Source of the DNA: Erginobacter sp964465735
GTDB lineage: Bacteria > Auribacterota > Erginobacteria > Erginobacterales > Erginobacteraceae
Assembly (NCBI GenBank): GCA_964465735.1
Contig: CAYXKT010000007.1
Span: forward strand, 1-40,073
Reading direction: 5' to 3'
Length of the DNA: 40,073 nt
In this document: one piece after another, positions 32,763 through 40,020 of the stretch
Layout: the number at the start of each line of letters is the position of its first letter
Numbering within the stretch: the stretch's first letter is position 1
Translations under genes and position numbers: made by a program
Notes under the pieces: generated by a model
The model's input: only the letters and a program-made list of their open reading frames with translations
Databases searched by the model: none
What the model was told of the DNA's origin: nothing

Positions 32763-34373
32763 ATGACATCAATCATCCGTTTCCCTTCTAAACTTTTTCT
32801 TCTCTTGGCATTTTTATCTCTTCTGGTTTTTTCGGGCGCCTTTTCTTCTCTGGCGACTGGGGAAACTATCGATAAACTTCTGGCCGAAGGAGAGTTGATG
32901 CTGGAGATGGGGCGGGTGGAAGATGCCCGAACTATTTTCCAGGATGTGCTGACCCAGGATCCGGAGAATCAGGCGGCCCAGGATTACCTTGCGCAAGTTC
33001 CGGCGGAAATGGAGATCGGTCCGGAAGTAATTGAAGAGATTGTCAGTCCAAGAGAGGAAGAGGCGGTTATTGAAGAAGCGCGGGAGGAGGACATCCCCCA
33101 TTCCCCGCGCCGACGGATTCATTATTTTTATCGCCGGGGGCTTGATGCCTTTGAAGCCGGGGATTATCCGGAAGCGATCGCGGCCTTCGAAGAAGTCCAG
33201 CTGATTGACGCTTCTTACCGTCGGGTTGATCATTACCGCAGAGAGGCCTGGGAACGGATCGCTGAGGATCAATGGGCCCGGGAGTATATGGACGAGCTGG
33301 CCTTGAGCCGGACGATGGACCGGAAGAGTTACGACGCTTACGGCCGGGGCCGGGAGTTTATGCGTTACGGAAAGTACGAGGCGGCCATCGATGAGTTTCA
33401 GAAGGTCCTTGATCTTGACCCTGAGCACCAGTCCGCCAAAGACTTGATACAAGAGGCCCGGCTGAACCTGGAGAAGAAGTCGTTCGAGGAGGAAGTGGCG
33501 GCGGCCGAATTTCTGGAGTCCGACGAGATCCAGCTCCGGAGGCTGGCGGCTTCGGAAGAAAAGATGGCGGTTCGGGAGACCTACCACGAAGGAGAGCAAC
33601 TCTACCGGGCTGGTAAATTTGATTCCTCCCGTCGGAAATTTGCCGAACTCGAAGATCAGCGGGGCGGCCATCGGCGCTCCAGTTTTTATCTGAGGAAGAT
33701 CGACCGGGAACTCTGGGAAAAGAAGGAATCCGAACGGGTTGATTTCGAGGCCGAGGCGATCCGGAAATATACCCTGGGGCCTGATGACCAGGTTCGGGTG
33801 GTGGTCCGAAACCATCCCGAGTTTGATTTTCAAGCACAGATCGAAGAAGGGGGAGAGCTGATCATCCCCCTGACCAACGAGATTATCCAGGCCGATGGTC
33901 TGACCCGGGACGATCTGGCCGAATCTATCCGGCAGTACCTTACCGCCTATATCGACAATCCTTTTGTCAATGTCTTTATTACCGCTTACGGGAGTAAGAA
34001 ATATTATGTTCTTCAGCCGACAGGCGGGGGGTCGGAATATGTGATGGATAAGGCCTCAATGTCCCTCTGGGACGTGATGTTCCGGGCCGGGATTCCGATG
34101 CTTGACCAAGCCGCTATGCGAAGGATCCAGGTCATCACCCCCCACAAGACGCATCCCACCCATCGCTGGATCAATGTTTACGCGATGCTCTACCAGGGGA
34201 AGATGGAGGATAACATTCGGATTGAACCCGGGACGATCATCTACTATCCGATGCTGGCCATTAACAAGTTCGAGATGACTATGAAAGCCATTACCCGGCC
34301 GTTGAAGGCGATGGCTGACTTCGGTAGTGATTATGATGAGTGGGATGCATTCCGAAAGAAACACCTCCAGTAA
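32763..34373 (+). CDS. TPR-containing Wza-type polysaccharide export protein
   Basis: This 536-residue protein would sit in the periplasm or outer membrane and help export an exopolysaccharide. Residues 1-31 form a signal peptide with no lipobox cysteine, unlike classical Wza lipoproteins. Residues about 35-300 carry TPR-like helices (AEGELMLEMGRVEDARTIF, FEAGDYPEAIAAFEEV, MRYGKYEAAIDEFQKVLDLD, YRAGKFDSSRRKF) with an acidic stretch at about 88-110. The polysaccharide export domain starts at Tyr336 (YTLGPDDQVRVVV) and shows GGELIIPLTNEI and YIDNPFVNVFITAYGSKKYYVL. An SLBB-like region follows. TPR fusion is unusual for classical Wza, but similar forms occur in uncultured phyla. No Shine-Dalgarno sequence. 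The Wzz and kinase genes downstream support the role. Confidence 0.9.
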   Translation: MTSIIRFPSKLFLLLAFLSLLVFSGAFSSLATGETIDKLLAEGELMLEMGRVEDARTIFQDVLTQDPENQAAQDYLAQVPAEMEIGPEVIEEIVSPREEEAVIEEAREEDIPHSPRRRIHYFYRRGLDAFEAGDYPEAIAAFEEVQLIDASYRRVDHYRREAWERIAEDQWAREYMDELALSRTMDRKSYDAYGRGREFMRYGKYEAAIDEFQKVLDLDPEHQSAKDLIQEARLNLEKKSFEEEVAAAEFLESDEIQLRRLAASEEKMAVRETYHEGEQLYRAGKFDSSRRKFAELEDQRGGHRRSSFYLRKIDRELWEKKESERVDFEAEAIRKYTLGPDDQVRVVVRNHPEFDFQAQIEEGGELIIPLTNEIIQADGLTRDDLAESIRQYLTAYIDNPFVNVFITAYGSKKYYVLQPTGGGSEYVMDKASMSLWDVMFRAGIPMLDQAAMRRIQVITPHKTHPTHRWINVYAMLYQGKMEDNIRIEPGTIIYYPMLAINKFEMTMKAITRPLKAMADFGSDYDEWDAFRKKHLQ

Positions 34374-34404
34374 GCTGTCGGTCACACTGCAAATGATTTG
34401 TTCC

Positions 34405-34435
34405 AGCTCTGACTCAGTCGGAGCTTTGTTTTTCT
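34405..34435 (+). terminator. Terminator after the export protein gene
   Basis: AGCTCTGAC (34405-34413) pairs with GTCGGAGCT (34417-34425), with one G-U pair and a three-base loop, then TTGTTTTTC. It ends the transcript about 30 bases past the stop. The next gene therefore needs its own promoter, which I cannot point to in 34436-34639. Confidence 0.8.
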
Positions 34436-34639
34436 ATCGTTGGTTTCCCCTATTCAAGATTATGTCCTTCGTCGGTACACCCCCTGCCGAAAATCCTGCG
34501 TTAATGTTGACTGATCAGGCAGATAGACGGAAGGCGGAAAACTGTTAGCGACAAATTATGCGTGATATCAGGTTTAGTTCAGACACTAATTTACTAATGA
34601 AGCAGTTACTTCAGCCTCCAACCTAATTACCTAACTAAA

Positions 34640-36268
34640 ATGGCCGAACCAATCACAATCACGTTGCGGAATACCGCACGTAGCTATCTGGAGATTATCT
34701 TCCACCGGAAGTGGCTGCTTCTGATCCCGGTGATCTTCCTGACCCTCTTCGCCTGGGGTTATAGCCATACGGTCACCCCGATGTATAAGAGCACCGCGGT
34801 GATCGAGATCCAGGAGAAGGCCAAGGAAAATCCCTATATTGAGAGTTTTTCCAAGAGTACCCCGATCACGGAACGGTTGGGGACTGTTCTCCAGAGGGTC
34901 AAGAGCCGTTCCCTGATCGAGAATATCATCAAAGAACTTCGGCTCCAGGAAAATGTTAAGACTGACCGTGAGTACCGGGAACTGATCGATTTTGTCCGGG
35001 AGAATATGGAAGTAAAGATCTCCGGCAAGAGCCTGCTGGAGATTACCTGCAACTATCCCAACCCGGAGACGGCCCAGAAGATTGTCAACCTGGTGACCCG
35101 GAACGTCATCAAGGAGAACCTGGAGCTCCAGGATCGGGAGACCCAGGTCGGGATCGAATGGATCGAAAAGGAACTCGAACTCTATCGGCAGTATATGGAT
35201 GAGTCGGAGGCGAAACTGCGGGATTTTCAGGAGAAATACGCCGATCTGATGCCCGATGAATTGGCCAGCGAGTTATATACCTCTCTCAGCTATACCCCCA
35301 CCTATGGTGGCGGACCGGTTATGCCGCCCTTTCCCCGGGAGTTTCTCCGCCAGTCTCATTATGGTACCAGGTACCAGAACTTCAGCGAAATCCTGCTCAA
35401 CCAGGGAGTTCGATATAGAGAGTTACAGAAAAGAAAGGACACGATCCTCCGCCAGTTGGAACAGGAGGATGAGTTTATGGTCAGTTCAAAAGTCACTGAG
35501 ACCAACCCGGTGGTCCAGAGTCTTCGCCGGGAGATGACGGAAAAACAGGTTCAGCTGGCCCGTTTGATGGTGGACGCGACTGAGGAACATCCCACGGTGA
35601 AGAGGCTGTCGGATGAGATTGAAAATCTTCGGCTGACCCTGGAGACCGGTGGGGCGATGACGCTCAAGGAGGAGACGACCTCGGTCAATCCCATCTACCA
35701 GGCTGCTCGGATGGAACTGGAAGAAGTGACGCGGGAACTGGAGTCCCTGGAGGAGAGCATCAACATCAACAAGACCATTGCCGAGGCCTCCTTCGAAAAG
35801 ATCAAGCAGATGCCGGAAAAACAGAAGGAATTGGCGGAATTGCGTCGGGACAATATTAATTACCAGGCCACCTTCAATACATTACTGGCCCAGCGGGAGA
35901 TGGCGTTGGTGACCCGGCGGCTGGAGTTGGAGGAGAGAGGGACCCAGTTTCTGATTATTGATAATGCCGAAGTCGCGCTCCAGCCCTTCAAACCAAAGAA
36001 AAGTCTGATTGTTCTCGCCGGTTTATTTATGGGGATAGTTCTTGGTGGGGGATTGGTTGTCCTGGCCGAAGTCACAGATCATTCATTTGAAGAGCCAAAC
36101 CAGCTCCGGGAGTTCCTCCCGATCCCGATGCTTGGCGCTACCAGCCAGATCCTGACTCCGGAGGAAAAATCACTGATTAACTCCAAAAAGAGATTATGGT
36201 TTCTGACCCTGATCGTGATAGTAACATTCATAGTCCTGACCGTGATCGTTTTTATGATATTTGGATAG
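34640..36268 (+). CDS. Wzz/GumC-type polysaccharide chain-length determinant
   Basis: A 542-residue inner-membrane copolymerase-type protein that controls chain length and links polymerisation to export. The N-terminal Wzz domain has its first membrane helix at about residues 25-42, followed by YKSTAVIEIQEK. Long coiled-coil stretches span about 165-215, 240-290 and 350-430. A GNVR-like segment near 395-415 (ELAELRRDNINYQATFNTL) precedes helix two (about 455-475). The loop EVTDHSFEEPNQLREFL leads to a third helix at 520-541. The extra C-terminal helix resembles the exosortase/EPS-type family more than enterobacterial Wzz. There is no kinase domain; that function is supplied by the gene at 36451. 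No Shine-Dalgarno sequence before the ATG. Confidence 0.92.
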   Translation: MAEPITITLRNTARSYLEIIFHRKWLLLIPVIFLTLFAWGYSHTVTPMYKSTAVIEIQEKAKENPYIESFSKSTPITERLGTVLQRVKSRSLIENIIKELRLQENVKTDREYRELIDFVRENMEVKISGKSLLEITCNYPNPETAQKIVNLVTRNVIKENLELQDRETQVGIEWIEKELELYRQYMDESEAKLRDFQEKYADLMPDELASELYTSLSYTPTYGGGPVMPPFPREFLRQSHYGTRYQNFSEILLNQGVRYRELQKRKDTILRQLEQEDEFMVSSKVTETNPVVQSLRREMTEKQVQLARLMVDATEEHPTVKRLSDEIENLRLTLETGGAMTLKEETTSVNPIYQAARMELEEVTRELESLEESININKTIAEASFEKIKQMPEKQKELAELRRDNINYQATFNTLLAQREMALVTRRLELEERGTQFLIIDNAEVALQPFKPKKSLIVLAGLFMGIVLGGGLVVLAEVTDHSFEEPNQLREFLPIPMLGATSQILTPEEKSLINSKKRLWFLTLIVIVTFIVLTVIVFMIFG

Positions 36269-36309
36269 TTTCCCTGGTGTAGTGTTATCGAATAGTATGC
36301 GATAATCTG

Positions 36310-36352
36310 TCATTGAGAGCCCCGATTTATCGGAGCGAAGCAATCTCAATCC
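36310..36352. repeat. Palindromic repeat between Wzz and kinase genes
   Basis: ATTGAGA (36312-36318) is inverted as TCTCAAT (36344-36350), enclosing CCGAT/ATCGG and the phrase GCGAAGCAATCTC. It is related to the repeat at 30091-30169. Nothing else is visible in the 182-base spacer 36269-36450. Confidence 0.55.
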
Positions 36353-36450
36353 ATTGATAGGGGATAGATTATTGTGCCCTCTTCACTGGGTCAGAGGTTC
36401 CTGCAATGAATTGAGAGTAGTAAGACCCAAATCGAGAACTAACAGAAAAT

Positions 36451-37272
36451 ATGTCTGCCCAACAAGAAAAACTCAGTGTCAGCAAAATCCGGAAATACTT
36501 CCAGAGCCGGAAAGACAGTATTCTTGAAGAGATCAGCGTCATCTCCTACGTCACCAAGCCGCAAATGGCCAAGGAGGGGGTTGATCCTCGAGTAGTTACT
36601 CTGGCCGATCCCAGATCTCATATCTCCGAGCAGTATCGGTCGATCCGGACCAATATTGCCTCACTCTCCCCGGAGAACCCGGTTCGGACTTTTCTGATTA
36701 CCAGTTCCTTGCGCGGTGAAGGCAAAACGGTCACCGCCGCCAACCTCTCCGCGGCGTTCTCCCAGGAAGTGGGGAAGAAAACGATCGTGATCGATGCCGA
36801 CCTGAGAAAACCCAATCTTCACCATATTTTTAATATCGACCGGGGGCCCGGACTCTCAAATATCCTCTCCGGGACTATGGAGGTTGACGACTTCATCCAG
36901 AAACCCGCCGTTGACGATCTTTACGTTATCCCTGCCGGGAAAACTCCGGCCAACCCGGCTGAGTTGATCGGTTCCGCCCGGATGAAAGAACTGATCGCTC
37001 GCCTGAAGAAAGAGTTTGACTGGGTAATCTTCGATATGGCACCGATCCTGGCCGTTACCGATGCCGGAATTCTCGGGAGTATGCTCGACGGGTCGATCCT
37101 GATTGTTCGAGCCGGCCGAACCCAGGCGGTGGACGTTGAGCGGGCCTATTCGATGATGCTGGAAGCCAACGCCAATCCGATCGCCTCGCTAATGACTAAT
37201 GTCATTACCTATATTCCTTACTATCTCTACCGTTATCGCTATATCTACTCGCACCAGTACTACAATACGTAG
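36451..37272 (+). CDS. BY-kinase (CpsD/CapB-like tyrosine kinase)
   Basis: Bacterial tyrosine kinases of this family autophosphorylate a C-terminal tyrosine cluster and cycle with the Wzz partner to drive capsule or exopolysaccharide assembly. The 273 residues show Walker A SSLRGEGKT (85-93), Walker A' VIDADLRKP (113-121) and Walker B WVIFDMAP (191-198). They end with nine tyrosines between 254 and 271. An N-terminal segment of about 55 residues may contact the Wzz cytoplasmic face, as EQYRSIRTNI (60-69) does in relatives. It is encoded separately from its activator, as in Firmicutes, rather than fused as in Wzc. The ATG has an A-rich upstream but no Shine-Dalgarno sequence. Confidence 0.93.
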   Translation: MSAQQEKLSVSKIRKYFQSRKDSILEEISVISYVTKPQMAKEGVDPRVVTLADPRSHISEQYRSIRTNIASLSPENPVRTFLITSSLRGEGKTVTAANLSAAFSQEVGKKTIVIDADLRKPNLHHIFNIDRGPGLSNILSGTMEVDDFIQKPAVDDLYVIPAGKTPANPAELIGSARMKELIARLKKEFDWVIFDMAPILAVTDAGILGSMLDGSILIVRAGRTQAVDVERAYSMMLEANANPIASLMTNVITYIPYYLYRYRYIYSHQYYNT

Positions 37273-37316
37273 AGTAATGTGGTTTCGTCCTTCCGCTTCG
37301 CTGCCGGACTTGTAGG

Positions 37317-37761
37317 TGTCGCGTCTCATAGTAGATGAGACTGGCGTCCCAGGTAAATGAGAATGGTATGTGATATAAAGTGTAAATTGCGCTACTAAAA
37401 TTACACTGGTTCCCAAAAGAAATACTGTCTCGGATTATGATCTGGCACTGTGTTGGAGTGCTGCTAAGAGTTGATGGCGGCGTCTTTTATCCCGGGGTTG
37501 CACCCCGGGCTCTGATGTTGGACGCCGTTGGCGTCCCTTCAGTTACCCCAAAGGGGTAAAACATCATAGCCCGGCGAGAATCGCCGGGATCAAAATGGAT
37601 CAGCACTAATTAATCAGCCCCCTGAAGAGGGGCCAGATCAAAACCGAATTTCCAATTGAGATTGTCCTCGAGTTTAATATATTGACATATTTATTTAAGA
37701 GAGTGAGGCGTGAGTCTCATTTAAGGTGAAACACCAGTCTCATTGGAAATGAAACGCGACA
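37317..37761. mobile_element. Non-autonomous transposon (MITE or IS remnant), 445 bp, TSD GTAGG
   Basis: The ends are inverted and begin TGTCG. Arm one (37317-37366) reads TGTCGCGTCTCATAGTAG onward, and arm two (37711-37761) is its imperfect inverse, ending GAAACGCGACA. Internal blocks with CTCAT and CCAGTCTCAT repeat within the arms. The element is flanked by a perfect 5-bp direct repeat GTAGG (37312-37316 and 37762-37766). No transposase is present. TGT...ACA ends with subterminal repeats recall IS21 and IS481 families, but I cannot assign it. It contains the branched palindrome at 37491-37592. Confidence 0.75.
37491..37592. repeat. Multi-branched palindromic repeat
   Basis: This compact set of hairpins includes CCCGGGGTTGCACCCCGGG, GACGCCGTTGGCGTC, TTACCCCAAAGGGGTAA and CCCGGCGAGAATCGCCGGG. 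The two inner hairpins are enclosed by GGGCTCTGATGTT paired with AACATCATAGCCC. The transcript or single strand would form a branched structure. Similar repeats are common between genes in several environmental phyla. Here it sits within the transposon-like element. Confidence 0.75.
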
Positions 37762-37852
37762 GTAGGATCAGAATGCCTCCGGCATTCTTTGTCGTAGTTG
37801 TAGTATCGCTTCGGTTGCATTCTCACCCCCAGTTCCCCGCCATCTCCCATTT

Positions 37853-38100
37853 CTGCGCTACACTAAGACTCTCGCCGCTCTGTCCGGCGGATGAACGAGT
37901 TCAAGGGCTACGGCCAGACTCCTCCGTCCAGACCCTTATGACCTTGGGCCAAGGGTGAATAAGTTCTAAATCTACTCTCGAACTTCTGCTCTGGACCGAC
38001 CCCTACCGGCTTGACCGGTAGGTGAGCGAGTTCAAAAGCTACTTTCGATCAGGCCTCTTTCCCAGGCCCCTGCGGCTTTATGCCGCAGGTGAATAAGTTC
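37853..38100. repeat. Array of four 50-67-bp units, each a hairpin followed by TGA...AGTTC
   Basis: Units end at TGAACGAGTTC (37892), TGAATAAGTTC (37956), TGAGCGAGTTC (38023) and TGAATAAGTTC (38090), spaced 64, 67 and 67 bases. Each starts with a CTAC box. Units three and four have perfect 8-bp stems of different sequence: CCTACCGG/CCGGTAGG (38002-38022) and CCTGCGGC/GCCGCAGG (38069-38089). Units one and two have weaker stems. The array lies 135 bases upstream of the gene at 38235. Confidence 0.7.
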
Positions 38101-38234
38101 ACTGCTATCTCATCTTTAGCCGATACGGAGATCCGTGCCACTTCGTGATTCGTGCCGCTTTGTCTTGCAATATTGTCCTTCCGGTTATATATTCTTCTGT
38201 CCAATCTCAGTCATTAAATCAGGACCTCCCCAAG

Positions 38235-39272
38235 ATGAAAATTATCATTACCGGCGGGGCCGGCTTTATCGGCTGCAATGCCGCCGCCCGTTACATCCGG
38301 CGAGGAGATGATGTTATCGTCCTCGATAACCTCTCCCGCCCGGGAGCCGATCTCAACATCCGCTGGCTTAACACCATCGGACCCTACGAGTTCATCAAAG
38401 GCGACATCAGGGATTATGACTTCCTGGAAAAAGTATTTTCTCGGCAAGCGCAGATTGACGCCATCCTCCATCTCGCCGCCCAGGTTGCCGTCACCACCTC
38501 GGTGACCGCTCCCCGGAATGATTTCGAGATCAACGCCCTCGGAACCTTCAATATCCTGGAAGTCCTCCGGGAGTCGAGGCGTTCCCCAGCGTTAATCTAC
38601 TCCTCGACCAACAAGGTCTATGGGAACCTGGACGATATGCCGGTCCGGGAAGGAAAGTCCCGCTACGAATTTCAAGGCGAGAAGACGGCGGTCCGCGAAG
38701 ATCAGCCGCTCGATTTTCATTCTCCCTATGGCTGTTCCAAGGGATCGGCCGACCAGTATGTCCGGGATTATTCCCGGATCTACGGCTTAAAGACCGTGGT
38801 AGTGCGCCAATCCTGCATCTACGGCCCCCGCCAGTTCGGGATCGAGGATCAGGGCTGGGTCGCCTGGTTTGTCATCGCCGCCCTGACCGGGAAGAAGATC
38901 ACCGTTTATGGCAATGGTAAGCAGGTTCGGGATATCCTTTATATGGACGATCTCCTCGATTCCTTCGACGCCGCGATCCAAAATATCGACCGATGTGCCG
39001 GAAAAATCTTCAACGTCGGCGGCGGCCAAGAAAATACCATCTCCCTCCTCGAATTTTTTGATCTTCTGGAAAAATTTCTCGGACGGAAGATTAACTATAA
39101 CTTCTCCGACTGGCGACCCGGAGATCAGAAAATCTACGTCAGCGACATCTCCAAAGCTACCCGAGAACTGAACTGGACTCCCCGGGTCTCCAACCGGGAA
39201 GGGATCAGAAGATTATTTGATTGGGTTAAAGAAAACAAATCAATGATTGAGCAAGCCTTTCCAGGGAATTAA
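38235..39272 (+). CDS. NAD-dependent epimerase/dehydratase, CDP-paratose 2-epimerase-like
   Basis: A 345-residue extended short-chain dehydrogenase/reductase. It has a Rossmann motif GGAGFIG (7-13), the catalytic Ser-Ser-Thr (123-125) with Tyr165 and Lys169 in YGCSK, and HLAAQ (79-83). The stretch DFHSPYGCSKGSADQYVRDY with RQSCIYGPRQFG and EDQGWVAWF closely resembles CDP-paratose 2-epimerase (CDP-tyvelose synthesis). Other sugar-nucleotide epimerases remain possible. No partner CDP-glucose genes are in view. I start at 38235, just before the Rossmann fold, rather than at the upstream in-frame ATG at 38145, because those extra 30 residues fit no family. It is the sugar-nucleotide supply end of the polysaccharide genes to its left. 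Confidence 0.88.
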   Translation: MKIIITGGAGFIGCNAAARYIRRGDDVIVLDNLSRPGADLNIRWLNTIGPYEFIKGDIRDYDFLEKVFSRQAQIDAILHLAAQVAVTTSVTAPRNDFEINALGTFNILEVLRESRRSPALIYSSTNKVYGNLDDMPVREGKSRYEFQGEKTAVREDQPLDFHSPYGCSKGSADQYVRDYSRIYGLKTVVVRQSCIYGPRQFGIEDQGWVAWFVIAALTGKKITVYGNGKQVRDILYMDDLLDSFDAAIQNIDRCAGKIFNVGGGQENTISLLEFFDLLEKFLGRKINYNFSDWRPGDQKIYVSDISKATRELNWTPRVSNREGIRRLFDWVKENKSMIEQAFPGN

Positions 39273-39465
39273 ACAGACGATGGAATAGGATTGAATAGGA
39301 TTAGATCCCTCGCCTCGGACCCCATTGGTTGGATTCGATTAGACGTCTTTTGGGGATGGCTTTCCGGGATATTAGCTGTGTAGGAGATTATGTGATTTTG
39401 ATTGAATGGGATTCCTGGGGGGGTGGGGAATGGGCTTGACGATTGAAAAATAGGGTAGGGGATAG
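39273..39465. other. Low-complexity spacer rich in GGATT words
   Basis: GGAATAGGATTGAATAGGATTAG and similar phrases dominate, with CCTCGCCTCGGA (the inverse of the GAGGCG word used in other spacers). It ends GGTAGGGGATAG directly before the ATG of the next gene. No ORF. Confidence 0.5.
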
Positions 39466-39879
39466 ATGAAGTGGGATGATTCGGACTATCGGGGGCTGAC
39501 GGAGAAGGTTATTCGAGGTTTTTATAACGTTCACAACGGATTAGGCCCCGGATTCCTGGAAAAAGTTTATCAGCGAGCGCTATTTATTGAATTAGAAAAT
39601 CTTGGATTAAGCATTGAATCAGAGAAACGGTATCCGGTTTTGTATACAGATGAGGAAGTAGGAACATATATCCCCGATATCGTGGTTGAGGGCAAGGTGG
39701 TGGTGGAAATCAAAGCCGGGAAGGGATTGGACGATAATCACAAGGCACAATTAATCGCGCAATTGAGAATATCCAAACTGCTCATCGGATTCCTGGTCAA
39801 TTTCGGCCAAGCAAAACTGGAATTCCGGCGGATAGACAACTATCACGAACTAAAACAAAAGAACCTCTGGACAGGCTAA
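39466..39879 (+). CDS. GxxExxY protein, PD-(D/E)XK-like
   Basis: This 137-residue protein carries the name-giving motif GFLEKVY (29-35: Gly29, Glu32, Tyr35) and a PD-(D/E)XK nuclease-like core: Asp71 after YIPD, and EIK at 81-83 (Glu81, Lys83). It ends with LLIGFLVNFG, typical of the family. The function is unproven. The fold suggests a nuclease, but no activity can be asserted. Members are often found isolated between repeats, as here. The coding region is more AT-rich than the epimerase gene. A weak AGGGGAT precedes the ATG. The MKWDD start matches usual family length. Confidence 0.9.
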   Translation: MKWDDSDYRGLTEKVIRGFYNVHNGLGPGFLEKVYQRALFIELENLGLSIESEKRYPVLYTDEEVGTYIPDIVVEGKVVVEIKAGKGLDDNHKAQLIAQLRISKLLIGFLVNFGQAKLEFRRIDNYHELKQKNLWTG

Positions 39880-40020
39880 TACCCCAAAATAACCCATCCA
39901 ATCAAATCATTGAATCAAAGAATTAATCCAATCCCCTTCAAAACTATCCCTAAATAGTATATAATTGTCCTCTATACAAAGTCGGGGCCCAACCCCCTTC
40001 AAAGCCATATCTAAATAATA
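39880..40020. other. AT-rich spacer with a short direct repeat
   Basis: CCCCTTCAAAACTATCCCTAAATAGTA (near 39935) recurs as CCCCTTCAAAGCCATATCTAAATAATA just before 40021. No gene or clear promoter. Confidence 0.4.

Noticed and set aside
37743..37958. A 71-codon open frame starting in the transposon-like arm.
   Set aside because: It runs across the element boundary and into the hairpin array; the translation resembles no protein.
37853..38100. A CRISPR array.
   Set aside because: The conserved part is only a short TGA..AGTTC tail and a CTAC box. The variable part forms stems rather than unrelated spacers, and no cas genes are present.
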